A stretch of 64,000 nt of DNA from contig CAUJLY010000006.1 of the NCBI GenBank assembly GCA_963281155.1, positions 7,564,001-7,628,000 on the forward strand, read 5' to 3'. Under the pieces are notes generated by a model. It was not told the origin of the DNA and made no database searches. It saw only the letters and a list, made by a program, of their open reading frames with translations. Position numbers and translations under genes: made by a program. The stretch comes from Rhabditophanes sp. KR3021. Lineage: Eukaryota; Nematoda; Chromadorea; Rhabditida; Alloionematidae. How positions within the stretch are numbered: position 1 is the stretch's first letter; each line of letters begins with the position of its first letter. Below, piece by piece: positions 34,954-47,806 of the stretch.

Positions 34954-37805
34954 GCAGCATGAATCCTATAACAGTATATGATTTAGGATCTTTTGATTAA
35001 CAAGATTTCGACAATAGATCAAGAATGTTTTACCAGATTTGTTATTAATCAAACGACATAATAAATTTGCTTTCACTACAATTAAACCAAGACAAAAAGG
35101 GATGTATAAGACGAAAATGTAATAAATTTAATTTGACATAATAATGTGATGGTATGTAGAAGATAATGAACCTTCAAAAACAAATTTAATTAAAACAATT
35201 AGTAAGCGTTTTTATTTAAACCATTACAATAAAAAGAATATTCATTTACATTCATACAAATTTATATAGACTGTATGGGATTGTTCATAATAAGACAAAT
35301 ATCAGCGCTCCCCTGATTTTGTCGGCAAAATGTTTAGATATGTACGCAAAGGTAAGTGATTCCACAAGGTCAAAATAAAAATATTGTATATAAGAAGCGA
35401 TTTGGAAAGTTGGCGAGATTGCATATGTATAGATATTTTATGTAGTAAGTTATATAATTATGTGTACTACCTTAAATTATACGAATATCATTAGTAATCA
35501 CCCATTGAAATACCATCACTGTTATATATCTTTTTATCTGTATCTAACCATTCTTATAAATTCGATACCGTTACTAAGTTTGACTTTAAGATGGCAAAAG
35601 TAACAAGTACGCATTTGTGTGTATGTATTGTAAGGATGTGCATATATCTAGTAGATGCAAACTGTAACTTCAGTCACTAACACAATGTTAACTATTTATC
35701 ATGATATTAAGTGCGCAATATTTGGTTTGATATCACAGTTGGCAGTAACTATCTTATATTTATATCAGTTGAATCTTTTATAAAATCAAAAAATTTATGA
35801 TTTATAATAGAAGTGAGGGAGATATATGTTTTAGGAAGAGTAGAAAAGTTGAATAAAAGAACCTAAAAGAGCAATTAGTTCCATTTACAAAACGTTTGTT
35901 TCGCAACTAATTTGTTTTGTAGTACAATTCTAACAGATTGTGTGCCAGTAATATTCTGTCTAAATTTAAGCATATACTTCACATGTACTATATTTTCCAT
36001 CTAATATAATCATTAAGTCAGCGAAGTAAAAGAATTGTGTGTGTTATTTTAGATTAAAAAATATCTCAAGGATATTAGCTGGATCTATATTACACACTTG
36101 GGAACATTGATATGTTTTGATATATTAAAGTAATCCCTAAAAAGTAGCTCATGATGGGAATGTTTTGATAAAAATGTTGAAAGTCTTATGAGGTAATAAC
36201 AGCTTATATTTATAACACTGACATTAATACCAGCAATCATGATAATAAATAAGCACAAGTTTAATCAAATAAAGGAACGAATTTGTAGGTGATGAAACGG
36301 TTTGTACACAGGGATTAAATGCTATGGTTATAATTTAATCTTTTTATTAGACAGCATTTTTATTGTTACAACTTCATGATAATGGTCATTTTTATTAAAT
36401 TTGTATCAACGATGTTTTCTTAAATAAGATTCTGAATTGTTAAATATAAAAAATATGCGCAAAATAAAGCGGAATTTACTTAAAATATTATGTATGACAA
36501 ACGCACATATCGTGTTATAATAAAATAAAGAGAAATATGATGATGAAAGCTCTAAAATTTAAACAATACACATTTATAGAATCAGTTGTGGCATTCATTT
36601 TTCTGCTATGGTAATAAATGTGAAATCTCAGTTATTGCTGTGTTTAGGCTTCAATAAAATGGTTGCATGTGAAAAATTGAAGATTAATTATATGAGATTC
36701 AGAAGTACAGTTTGAGAATAAATACGAAAATGTAGGAATTTTGGTGTTTAAAAATAGCTATGCAATATTTTATACGACTTGTAATTCAAACAAGAAATAT
36801 TAATTTTTGGTTTGGATATTTATATGGTCAAAGTAAAGTTTGTGTATTGACGTAGTAAGTTAAGACTTTAAATAAAATATGACATATTGTGATAGAAGAT
36901 GGGTGATAAATTGATAATAAAAAGAAACTTTGAAATAGACCACTCGTGTTGCTTCAGATTGATGGTAAATCGGTATAATAGTAATAAATAGAGTGTAAGA
37001 TAAAAATGGTGGTTGGTTTAAAAGTTGAAACAAAGGCATATAGATATGTGGAATTTGGGAATGTAAAAAATTACAAGACAGATGCATACAAACTGTTGCA
37101 GATTACCCATATAAACATACAAATTATGATTTACAATGTTTGGAACAGACATTTTTTATCCACATTAAATCCGATCATTCGGTTTCTACATACTGTTTAG
37201 ATATAGATTAAATTACCTGGCTATTACGTTATAGCTGGTATTAACCCTTGCTACGTATTATTTAAAAGTCTAGGATTATGAAAGCAAAGCATGTTCGACT
37301 AAAAACAAAGTGATCACAAATGTTGGTCGAGCTAGATACCTCTTTTGCAATTGCACATATGATCAACATAATTCTATCTAAACATTATACAATAAATAGT
37401 TATCAAATTAAAGCAATTATTTTTATTGATACAAGGTTATTAAAAGCATAAAACATATTATCTAACTAATTATTAATTAATTTGAATTAAAACATGTTCT
37501 AAGGCATCAAGAACAATATCTTCTGTGTATTAAAATTTGTGTTAATGACAAAATAAAACATGATGATTTACTTTTATTGCATACATATCCCCAATCAAAT
37601 CCTAAAAAGCTCAACAGATTAAGAAGATAATTTGAATGATTTTGTTTTTTTATTCAAATTCATTTATATGTCATCTCGTAAATTATAATTTTAGATTTCT
37701 TGTTACATGTTTGTTTATTAATATACATTTATTCACCAGAACTTGTTAACGTGGTGACTGCTTTTTTCATCTAAGAGAATTTGATTTTGGACACTCGGAA
37801 TTTTT
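34954..37805. other. Large AT-rich intergenic region
   Basis: About 2.9 kb between minus-strand genes. Open frames at 36860-37087, 37006-37200 and 37480-37630 have lengths expected by chance. The last of these reads fairly naturally on the plus strand but has no start codon and no clear partner exon. No RNA gene or mobile element is visible. Confidence 0.5.
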
Positions 37806-39797
37806 TTAATTTAGCTTTGAACGGAAGATGTTAAGTTTGTTTGTATTCTCGTAAAAAGGTAAATACATTTCTGGACTACGTTGGACTATTTTAATAATTT
37901 TGTTGTTTTCAGAAGATCTAGTGAGTCTGTTTTCGGAGGATGTTAGAGATATAAGTTTTTTGAACAGCTTCCGATGACGTATCAAATGTGCCAACAAATT
38001 TTTTCTAAAATTTTCATTATGCTTGTTTAATATTTCATCTTTGTAGATTGGTTGATAATTTCTAAAATATTCCTCTAAGTAAAAAGACCTTCTACTTTTT
38101 ATTTTACCAGAGAGGGAGTTTAACTTATCCAATTTCGCTTTACCATGTGAAATGTTAAATTTGCTGTTGATCACCGACTGGAATGTTAAAGCTATTTTTG
38201 GTTCCTTTGTTTGATGAGTGATAGCAAATGCCTGCTCTTGAAAGTTTTGATTAAATGAAACTGTTTTAGCACCACGCATTTTTTTCCTATTTGATGCTAA
38301 AGGTCTAATTCTTTGAAAAACTTTACTTACTCCTGTATGTTTATTTTTTCTCGGTAAATAAATTCTTTTCGTTATATTTTGATTTCTAAAAAACCCAGGC
38401 ATTTTGTATCTTTGGTGATAATTATTTGGAGCAGTTTTATATAAATCATTTTCTCTATTATTATGTTCTAAGTATTCATCAACGTGCTCGTTAATAGGAA
38501 TTATCTTATTTGAATTACTGGAAGCACCTTTAATTGAAGGCCTATTTATATTCAAATCTTGTTCTAGCATATCAATAAACGTTTTGTTAACTGAAATATT
38601 AGACTTTTTCAACAATTTCATTATATTTTCGCGAACTTGATTTTCTGAGTGATACGATGAAATAGTTGTAGCTCGTTCAATATCAACTACATGTGATGAT
38701 TGTGACATGGGTTCAAGCTTATCAGGAATATCGTCAACTATCATAGGCTCAATTTTATCAGCAATATCATAAACCACCACAGGTTCTTCTATAGGGTTTT
38801 TCATATTTAATAAATTGTTAGGCGTAATCAAAGATGTTACATTCTTTTCATGTTGTGTTATTTTTCCTTTAAATAAATAAGATGTGGGAATTCCAGTAAC
38901 ATTGTTGTTATTATGATGATTAATATATTTTAGGACATTTAGCGGTAATTGACGTCTAATCATATTTGAAGGTGAATTTCTATAAATATTCTTATGTCTT
39001 CGGGATATTGTCACAGCCAATTGTTCAGCTAGTTGTTTCAAACGTATATACTGCTTGTGAAGTTGTTTAGGATTTACATTTTGATATTTTCTGTACAAAG
39101 AATTCCGGGAAATTTTAGTATGATCCATTAGACCCTTTTTTATTTTAATTTGTTGTCTGATATCATAACTAGTTGAAACAAGTTGTCTTCGAATCATTCT
39201 TTTGCACAATGATCCTTTCTGGGATATCATTTCATTTTTCTCCTTCATAATAATTGAAATCTCCTTATACTTTTTTTGTCGAAAACATGATATTGCAAAT
39301 GGACAACAATGACTAATAGCTTGACAATGAGACGCAATTTTAGAAAGTTTAGTCCAGCACGAGCTGTTATTTGAGTTCATTGTTGGAATGTTTGATAATT
39401 GTTGTAAATTCTTACATTGTTTCCGTTGAGTAATTGACAAAATATTGACATAATGACTTTCCACAATTTGGTTAAAATATTCCCCGTTTGACATTTTAGA
39501 AATGATACATTTTTCTAAATTATCATTCTTATCATATAGAATAGTTTTCAGCTCACTAAATGGATTTAAATATCAGAAAACAGAAGTAACTTACTTATAA
39601 TCATCCTTCAAATGGCATTTGTTAACAATATCAAGACCATAAATATTTACACATTTATTTTGATAACTAATTAATTCTTCCATGCAGGCAATATACTTGG
39701 GGCAACTATTAAGGTAGATAGATTCGTAAGCATAAAGTGGAAAGACGTTGATAAGTATGAATAATTTGCAAATCTTTGCCATCTTTCGCACTTTCAT
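37806..39797 (-). CDS. Secreted basic protein with Cys-rich N-terminal domain
   Basis: Family not recognised. Exons 39797-39595 and 39555-37806 join in frame (39-bp intron, GTAAGT...TTTAG) to 650 residues. The start has a signal peptide (ICKLFILINVFPLYAY). The next 150 residues hold over ten Cys with spacing like C-x5-C, C-x11-C and a CC pair (ISHCCPFAISC), which resembles secreted nematode Cys-rich domains such as CPG4 or DUF19 types. I could not confirm which. The remaining 450 residues are Lys/Arg/Asn/Ser-rich and mostly disordered, and contain a short direct repeat near 38,705-38,790 (VVYDIADKIEPMIVDDI). No membrane span is seen after the signal peptide. Met6 is an alternative start. Confidence 0.7.
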
Positions 39798-40494
39798 ACT
39801 TTATGGACAATGAAAATAAAAATATTTATGTATGTATTGCTCTTAAACTAGTTAAATACTTTTAGGAGTTTAATTATAACTATTTAATAAAATACTTTAA
39901 TCTGAAAAAATATTAATTAATACGTGCACACAAAGATAGTGATGTTTTGACATATTTTCTTACAAAAAAGATGAACACCCAAATAGAAAATACCTTGTCT
40001 GGTAAATCAGCATTGAACATCTTTTAAAATATTTGGAACAGTAATTAAAAAATATTTTGACTCAAAATGTGCATAAAATCGTGAGATAAAATCATTGCCC
40101 CAGTATTAAGGCGCTTGTTAACATACAAATGCAATAATCTTTTTGACGATATCTACATATGTTTTTAATAAAGTACAAATTTTATTTTTATAATTATATA
40201 TGCATTTGAAGTCAATGAGGATATATTTTGTTTAACTTTTGAAACACTCATGCGTAGGTAAAATACAAATTATTCATGAAAAATATTGGCTATCTTAATA
40301 ATCGAAAGTCTAATAAGAATGCGGAACCTATAAAATTTAATTGAAAAAATGGAAACACCATTGAGTCATTTATGTGAATAATACTCGATTTTTTAAATAG
40401 AACGAAGTATGATGCAAATAATAAAAAAGAGTAGAGTGCATATTTATTACAAGCTAATACAAATTAATCGAACCACATCAATACACTAATTACA
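39798..40494. other. Intergenic region
   Basis: About 0.7 kb of AT-rich DNA between two minus-strand genes. No open frame, repeat or RNA gene is supported. Confidence 0.6.
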
Positions 40495-41940
40495 TTACTT
40501 TTTAACGGAATGATAGGTAATTTGAAAACCAAAGTTCTTAGATCCACCTGGATAATGAATTAAGGCAAAGTTGGACTGAGTGGTAATCGTTTTATTTTTA
40601 TAATTTCCACAATACATTGCACCACCCACAGCTAATGTGCTCCTAAATTTGATTGACAACCCTTGGCCCGTCCAGCAGGGTAAAAATCGTTGAGTAACAA
40701 CATTAATGAGATTTATTTTAATCAAAGACCCCATTGGTGCCTTTATTCTAAAATGACAGTCTACATTTCCTTGTTTGATTAAAGATTTTGTTGTAGTAGT
40801 TGCAGACAATTCATTTGACCCACACTTAAATTTTGTTTTTTTAACAACATTGCATAATTTTCCTTCTAACCCCCAAGGACAACGGCAGACTTTGCAATTT
40901 TTGGGATCTTGATAACCATTCTGCTGACAATTTGTGATTTTAGGATTACATCTGTTTTGACAATAATACTGATTAATTAATCTCACATCAGTGAAACTTA
41001 ATCTCCTATACTGACCAATTGTGCTGTCGTATTCTACCATTTTTGGAACCATGGTTTTCTGGTTGTTAGATGAAAATGCAAATTGGTCGTAATGCATGAC
41101 CGAAGCATAATCATAAGCTATACTAAAGGAGTTAACATCTGAAATACTAGATCTAGTAAATTGAGCTTCTGTACCATCTTTAATATTTTTAGCATTAATA
41201 GTAAGAAACTTATCTCGATCAGGGCGAGATTGTTCGTGTTCCATTCCTAAAGCATGCGAAATTTCATGTTGGATAATGCCTTGGTACGAACATCCTGCCC
41301 CAATGCTCACTTTCTGTGGTTTCTTCTCATAAATGCGACCAATGTAACTCCAACAACCTTCTCCTTTGTAAATGTTCAAGCCAGCTTTGTTTGATATCTT
41401 TACTTTCTCCTCCTTAAATGTTACACAAGTGTATTGCATAATTACTTGTAACGAAGTTCTAACCAGATTTTTATCTACATTAGTTTCGATGAAATATGGA
41501 ATTGGCATCTTCCATGTAAAGTCAGGTTTTCTCAAAATTGATCTTTTAACTCTCGTTCTATTTAATTTCCCTTCTGCTTCGAGTAACTCTTCATAAGCGT
41601 CTTCCAGTACATGTTTCCACTGAACCTTTTTCAACATCACATCTCCTTCAAACAATGCAGGATTTTCCAGTAAGTACAAGTCTACATGATCCTTATAATT
41701 ATATGTTTTATTCAATGGTTTTTTATTAAATAATTTTATTTTTATTTCCCTAATTTTGGATAAAAATTTAATATTTCTTTCAAAATCTTTCTTCGTGCTC
41801 TTTGTCATACTGTTTCTCGCTCTTGTTAAATTAAACTTTGCCTATAATAAATGAGACTTTATAGTATTTATGAATAATCTTACATTGGCATGGATATGGG
41901 ATATACATAATAGTATTGTATAAAATAACACAATATTCAT
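40495..41940 (-). CDS. Astacin metalloprotease with EGF-like and CUB domains
   Basis: Secreted zinc endopeptidase (M12A, nematode NAS type). Exon 1, 41940-41884, encodes exactly the 19-residue signal peptide. After a 42-bp intron, exon 2, 41841-40495, supplies the rest, giving 467 residues. The pro-domain ends at a furin-type RVKR at about 116-119. The catalytic domain has HEISHALGMEHEQSRPDRD at about 211-229 and the Met-turn SVMHYDQ, both complete. An EGF-like segment with six Cys (CNPKITNC to CRCPWGLEGKLC) and a CUB domain follow to the C-terminus. This is the common NAS architecture and differs from the ShK-type astacin 10 kb away. The substrate is unknown. Confidence 0.94.
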
Positions 41941-42693
41941 GATATAATGACTAATAAGGATATGATTGCAACAATTGACTAAAGATTGTTTTAATCGTTT
42001 ATCAATTGTCAATTAGTATTGTTTAAGCTGATTTAATTATTTATTTTGGTTGAAAGATAAATATTTGTTTATAATTTTTAAATAATATTGGTATATATAA
42101 TTATTATCAAGCTTAATAAGATAATAAATAACATATTACAAATGTAAACGTTGAAAGAAGTTTTGGTATGTGTAATCTCCAATTTATTCTTAGTTATTAA
42201 ATAACTTCTCAATTTGAGCAAGAAACAAAATTGCACATATAACTGACTTGTAATTTTTTAATTGTATATGGCATAGAACCAAAATATTGTCAGAGAAAAG
42301 TGTGGTTCCAATTATTATTTCTTAAGTAACCTATTATAAAAACTGTGAAATAAATTGGATGTGAAATTTAACTGCGATTAATTGAAAAATTCATAGATTT
42401 CTTACGTCAAATAGAGCATTTGTTTTTAGCTTAAACATTATCACTCTTTTCCAGGAAACCCCATTTCAATTTAATTAGAAGAGACAGTATAGATGATTCT
42501 GGTAAGATAATTAATATGCAGTAACATTTGCTGTTTATTCAAAATTAAAATAAATTGGTCTCAATATTTATTGCCTATCCATCACATTCATCAAAGCGTG
42601 TGTTAAATGAAAAAAATGATTTATTTAGAAACTCACTCAAATTAGACAATATATTTGGTATATTTAACAAAATTATGGATAACTAATTTAAAA
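41941..42693. other. Intergenic region left of the transposon
   Basis: About 0.75 kb of AT-rich DNA upstream of the astacin gene, ending at the left inverted repeat of the Tc1/mariner relic. It contains no supported gene. Confidence 0.55.
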
Positions 42694-42822
42694 TCAAAAA
42701 AGAATTTGTACGACATTTTTAAATTTGTAAAAAGTCACCTATCCTTCCATCCAAATTAAAAGTCGTGTATTATAAAAGGATGTGCGGTAAGAAGTAACAT
42801 ATTATATGTACTTGTTTTTAAG
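42694..42822 (+). repeat. Left terminal inverted repeat of the Tc1/mariner relic
   Basis: Begins TCAAAAAAGAATTTGTACG and runs through ATGTGCGGTAA to about 42822. It pairs with the reverse complement of 44034-44163 across about 130 bp with scattered mismatches and small gaps. The outermost 45 bases are nearly identical. Confidence 0.85.
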
Positions 42823-44033
42823 ATATTTGGTAAAAACAAAAAATTTATACAACATTTATTATAAAACATAAAAATATATCTCTAAAACTCGGTGATTCCA
42901 TCCTTTAATTAACAATAGTTTTTAATCTATTATCCAAACATTTTGCAGGACTTTCATATCTTCAAATTGAATTGTCTTAGGAATCACTGATAGCATTCTT
43001 CAATTGCAAAATCAGTCTTAACTGGCCTGAATCATTATAGTCCTTATAGAATGTGTTATAATTTGCTGAAATTATTTTCAATAAGGTTTAGGTCAGATGA
43101 AATGACAGGAACTTTGATGATCTTGATTTTTTGACTCTTAAAACTTTTTGTCATAAGTTTTCAAACATGTATTTTTCGAATTACCATCAATTAAAAAGTC
43201 ATTTCTTTGTCGATGCGTGGCAATTGACGGTTTTGTAATAAAGCTCTATGATCAATTGTCTTGTTGGCATCATAGATGGTTGTAGATAATACTTTTGAGT
43301 ATCAGGAACTCCAAGCAAAATTTAGTTACACCACCACCCTTTTGGTCTTTTGAATTTTCTCCCTTTTTACTTCCTCTTGCCTTTTCAATAACCATTACAA
43401 TCATCAGTCCATTTATTTTGAATCAGGTATCATCGCTGAACACAAAATTGTTCAGGTTTTCAAACTTCATTAGCAATGTTCCGTCAAAACCTTATTCTAC
43501 CTTAAATGAGTTCGTTTGTAATATCGACTTACCGTGTATTTGGCATATTTGAGAAGCAAACGCCAATGAATATAGTTTATAACAGTTATAAGCGTACATA
43601 AAGGTATAGATTGGCCTTAATTTGCTTTCCAGAGAACTTTATATGGCTGGAAATTCTCAAAAATATAACTTAGTGTTCTTTTAGAAAGTTTCAGTTTTCT
43701 TCCCGAATTCATTTGGACCATGTGTGAATAGGCTGTGATGATAATTGTAAAATACACTTCTTGTTCTGTTTATTAAAGCGTTGATTTTAGGTACAGATAA
43801 GACTTGTGGATTCTTCTGAGCACTTATAAACCTCTCGTTTTCATTTAAAACTGATCTATTTTTCATTGTCATATGATAACAAAAGTGATTAAAGTTATGT
43901 ACTTGCATTAAACTAAGATAATCATAAAAAATAAAAACGGAAATTGTTTCATATGACTTTCTTACAATAAAGCATAGTAAATGTTGTACAAATATTTCTT
44001 GCCGAAAATCGTATTTTTGTTGCTCACAAAAAC

Positions 44034-44163
44034 TTTAAAAATAAGTATGTTATAATATGTAACTTTTTACGGCACATTTTTTTGTAGTTTATGACTTTTG
44101 ATTTAAATCGAACGAAAGGGGACTTTTTTACAAATTTAAAAATGTCGTATAATTCTTTTTTGA
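44034..44163 (-). repeat. Right terminal inverted repeat of the Tc1/mariner relic
   Basis: Read on the minus strand it begins TCAAAAAAGAATTATACG and passes ATGTGCCGTAA, matching the left repeat at 42694-42822. Confidence 0.85.
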
Positions 44164-45239
44164 CTCTAATATAATAAAAAATATACAATACAATGCTTTC
44201 CCATTTTTAATACATTTATCTATATGTCCAAATATCCTTAGCTTTTCATTTTGAAAACATAATTTATTAACTGCTATGGCTCACATTTCATTTTAAAATA
44301 TTTTACCAAAAGGAAATTATTTAGTTATCAGTTTTACTTAGGGCAGAAGTATTGTTCGAGCAACCTATCAATGTATTTGTGCATATTATTTAATTTTAAA
44401 GCGTTTCTCATGGAATCAACACGCATTTAAATTTAAGTTTTATAGCTTAACATACTTAGTTTGCAACGATTGAAATTATTTACTCCATCAAAATAATTAT
44501 ATTTCACAATAATATCTAGCCAATCAGATACCATATATTTTAAAAATATCTGATAAATTGAGATTGTTAAATTATTAACCAAACGATTTATAGTTTAATT
44601 AAAACCGCATTCTAAGTGTTTTATAATTCACACATTTCAAATTAAAGTGATTGAAATAATGACTGTAAAAATTGACTATTTGACACATTAAATGTGCTTC
44701 ATATTAGAACTAATAATCCTTCATTTACTTCTACCCGATATAACACATCATTAGGCTTCTTTAGAGCCATCACTTTTTTGTCTTATTTCCTTGAAATAAA
44801 GCTTTCTATTCTTTAGCAACATCTTCATTCACAAATCAGAGTGGGGTTATAAAAACAAATTCAGTATAAAGTTAAGAATGGATATAAAACCATTTTTACG
44901 ATCAAGAGTTGCCATCATATCACACTATAGTTGCGTTTATTCCTTGCTTTAAAGATCAACATTGCACTAAATCTATACAAACCAACCTCTCTTCAAACCA
45001 AACATATCAGGGGCATTGATAACAATAAATAGTAACAACCATATGTTTAAGACTCACAAATACAACCTTATTTTTACATACATAATATGCTTGCTTTCTC
45101 CTGAAAAGTATTTATTTCTAAAATACTTATTTATCTCTCTCCGCCTTAATATACGATTCTTCTATCTTAAATTCATTTATTACTATATTTTGAGGGAAGT
45201 TAATTTAGCGTATGTTCCCAATATTTCATTATTACCATC
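44164..45239. other. 5' flank of the homeobox gene
   Basis: About 1.1 kb between the transposon relic and the homeobox start. A TTATAAAAA at about 44848 could be a TATA element, and TTCTTTAG at about 44810 could be an acceptor. The open frame at 45016-45267 overlaps the homeobox start in another frame and has chance length. Confidence 0.4.
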
Positions 45240-45880
45240 ATGGACAAAATTAACAAGCGCAGGCTAAGAACTAATTTTACCGAAGCACAGTCTTTGATTT
45301 TAGAGGAAGCATTCCTAGAAACTCATTATCCTGACCATGATACTAAAAAATCAATGGCAAAGACTTTGCAAATTCCCGAAGACCGTATAACTGTAAGTTT
45401 AGGAATTTTATAAGAAATGCAATCCTCTATTAGATTTGGTTTCAAAATCGACGTTCGAAGTGGCGTCGCAACGAGTGTCGTGAAAAGCCTGAGGCACCTC
45501 CCGCACTTATCAAACCAAATTTGTCTCTAACTACTTCAATGCCTTCACTTTTTAAGACTTCACTAAAAGAACTGTGCTCTAACATAGGAATGGATACCGA
45601 TTCATTGAGTCGAGAGCTGGCCCAAACTAACTATCCGCACTTTCCAAACACTAGTTGTTTTATATCCAACACACCGGCCACACCGATACATCCCGCTTTT
45701 GGTGCAGCAACTAACTATCAAAACTACCACCCGATACCCGAAGACCTTTCAAGCATAAATTCTAGTAATCCAATTAACAAGATGATGACACACTCACCAA
45801 TTAATTCAATGCCATACCCTATGACAAATTCATCTCAAAAAATGGTTTTTAATTATAATGAAGGAAATTGTTTTTTCTAA
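45240..45880 (+). CDS. Paired-like homeodomain transcription factor
   Basis: DNA-binding regulator, nuclear. Exons 45240-45392 and 45434-45880 (41-bp intron) give 199 residues. The homeodomain spans residues 6-65, almost at the N-terminus: KRRLRTNFTEAQ at its start, ETHYPD in the loop before helix 2, and WFQNRRSKWRR in the recognition helix. Position 50 is Gln and position 51 Asn. HYPD with WFQNRR marks the paired-like class, and there is no paired domain. The intron falls between positions 46 and 47, a site often shared by paired-class genes. The C-terminal 130 residues are Ser/Pro/Asn/Met-rich and without recognised motif. Several positions are unusual (Ser 55, Ala 21 of the domain), so the C. 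elegans orthologue (ceh-type) is not assigned. The start ATG gives a protein with only five residues before the domain; an upstream exon is possible. Confidence 0.9.
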
Positions 45881-46142
45881 TTCATGTATATCCTTATAAA
45901 TATATAAATCACCAATTATTATAATTTGAAGCGAACCATAAAATGAAAACTAATTTTATGTTCGTTCTGATAAAAATATTAGGGTCATTTCATAATAATA
46001 GCACACATCAGAATTATGCGACATTTTGTTGAAATACATATAGTCTAATAATACAATAATTAAATATATACTTAATTAGATATTATTTAAAAGGATTGCT
46101 CTATACAAAGTGATTGTAGCCTCAATTAAAGATTTGTACAAT

Positions 46143-47806
46143 TTAAAAAAGATCCTTTCGGTTTCTTTTAATCACATTTGTTGGTTGTTCGGATGTTGGG
46201 TCTTCTTCGTTTGTTTCCGCGTCTGTTGCATTGATAAAAGAATGGTTTGCTTCGGCGTTTGAAGAGTTATCATCATGGTTGTTGGAAGTCGACACAGGCG
46301 TCAGCTCCTCCATGGGAGTTCCAAGTCTTTTTGCTGAAATAGACTGATCGGGGACATAAATTCTTTCGGTGCCAAAATGCTCTCGTTTAAAGTTACTACA
46401 AAGGGCATAATTTATTAATCTCGTGCATTTCAATCTTTGATACTTACTCAAAACACCGGAAAGACATTTTGTTTAATTGCCGCTTGACAGCGTGCTGTAT
46501 TTCACTATTCAAGAAACAATAAAGCACTGCAATAAAGATTCCCTAAAAGTAGCAAAAAATGAATAATTATTTGGGCAACTTTAAAAAGACTCCACACATT
46601 TTTAATAATAACTTACTTGAGAATGTTGTAGGATTGTTGATGCCAACATATACAAAGCATTTCTATCTTCAGGCTCGTAGAACAAAGGAATGTTTGAGAC
46701 TCCTAAGAGTGGTACTAATAACAATGTCGCTTTGATTGTTTTCCAGATTTTTGCACTTTCAGCTGTGTTTTCACTTCTAAGCTTTTGAACCAAAATTAAT
46801 ACTATTAAGAGAAGAAGTAATAAGTTTGCGAGAAGTGCAAATCCCATTGTTCCAGCCAATATCCATAAATGTTGGCCTTGTGCATAAGGTAACCAACAAA
46901 ATGAGTGAGCATTTTGCTTAGATTGACGATGATGGACAATCGACCAAAAGAAAGTAGCAGCAAATGGAATTCCCCATCCGGCTAACAAAATTACGGAATA
47001 AGGAGGCTCAGATGATCTCATGGCTAATACCGTAAAACGACTGTACAAATACAAACCTTCTATCAGCATCCAAATGACGGAAGCAACTTGAAAGTAAATG
47101 ACTAGCCACAGAATTGCTTGGCACAGCATTTCCAAATCATACCGATATTGGGGGACAAAGCTGCTACAATCCCGGAATATATTAGTATTGTAGCTAATTG
47201 TCCAAATTGCGAAAATTGCAAATCTAAATGTGAAAGCAGCAGCCAAATTTTTGTGAATTGAAAGGCGCCTACATTGAATTGTATCAAATGAATTGAACAG
47301 AACTAGCGCTGTCACTAATAAAATCACCGATATTATTGACAAAGTCAAAGAAACCGAAACTACAAAATCCCGTAAAGTGTCTGGGCAAGTATTGCAATAC
47401 CCTTCAATACATTGCTTATTGTTTTTTAGTATGTCTAAACAAGTTGTATAATTCGAATCACCCCACGTTCCATTTGTGTAACACGTTTTGGTAACTTGAA
47501 ATGCCTCTAAAAGGGTTTCAAAATAATTATGCATATTTTCCTAATAACTAACCAGCAATCTGATTACACCCCGGAATGGCACTGCAGAATGTAAAAGGGC
47601 ATTTTTTGTATCCTTCATTACCATAACTCACATTGTACCAACATAAACTTTTGTCAAAACTTGGCGAACATCTGAAATAAATATTTGGTTAAAAAAGAAC
47701 TTTAAAAACAAAAAAAGTGTATTCAAACATACCCATTTAATTGTGTAGAATAATCAGAATTCGTTAGATGATGACATGTAAAGTTTTCTCTTGCCGTTGT
47801 CGACAT
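46143..47806 (-). CDS. Secretin-family (class B) neuropeptide GPCR
   Basis: Seven-pass receptor of the secretin/calcitonin/PDF group, at the plasma membrane. Exons 47806-47733, 47671-47553, 47506-46617, 46542-46448 and 46395-46143 close in frame to 476 residues. The N-terminal hormone-binding domain carries the expected Cys pattern and Trp (SLCWYNVSYG, KKCPFTFC, KTCYTNGTWG). TM1 starts near VSVSLTLSIISVILL; RRLSIHKNLAAAF matches the class B TM2 start; WMLIEGLYLYS is the TM3 signature; GWGIPF opens TM4. GIFIAVLYCFLNSEIQHAVKR, here interrupted by exon boundaries, is the TM7/helix 8 signature. The tail of about 85 residues is acidic and Ser/Asn-rich. No obvious cleavable signal peptide is seen at the chosen ATG, so a missed upstream exon is possible. 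Candidates in C. elegans are pdfr-1, seb-2 and seb-3; not resolved. Confidence 0.9.

Larger units (their letters stand above)
42694..44163 (-). mobile_element. Decayed Tc1/mariner-type DNA transposon
   Basis: A 1.47-kb unit bounded by long inverted repeats, the size expected for Tc1/mariner. Between them the minus strand carries transposase remnants in the right order. A helix-turn-helix-like N-terminal part lies at 43681-43908. A first catalytic Asp context (NNFVFSDD) follows at about 43425-43447. The DDE end motif SSDLNLIENNF (compare SPDLNPIENLW) is at about 43071-43110. Frames shift and stops interrupt the coding sequence, for example a TGA soon after FSDDT, so no working transposase is possible. 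A clear TA target duplication could not be read at the ends. Confidence 0.85.

Noticed and set aside
37480..37630. A plus-strand open stretch of about 49 codons that reads fairly naturally.
   Set aside because: No ATG, no splice partner and a length common by chance in this AT-rich DNA.
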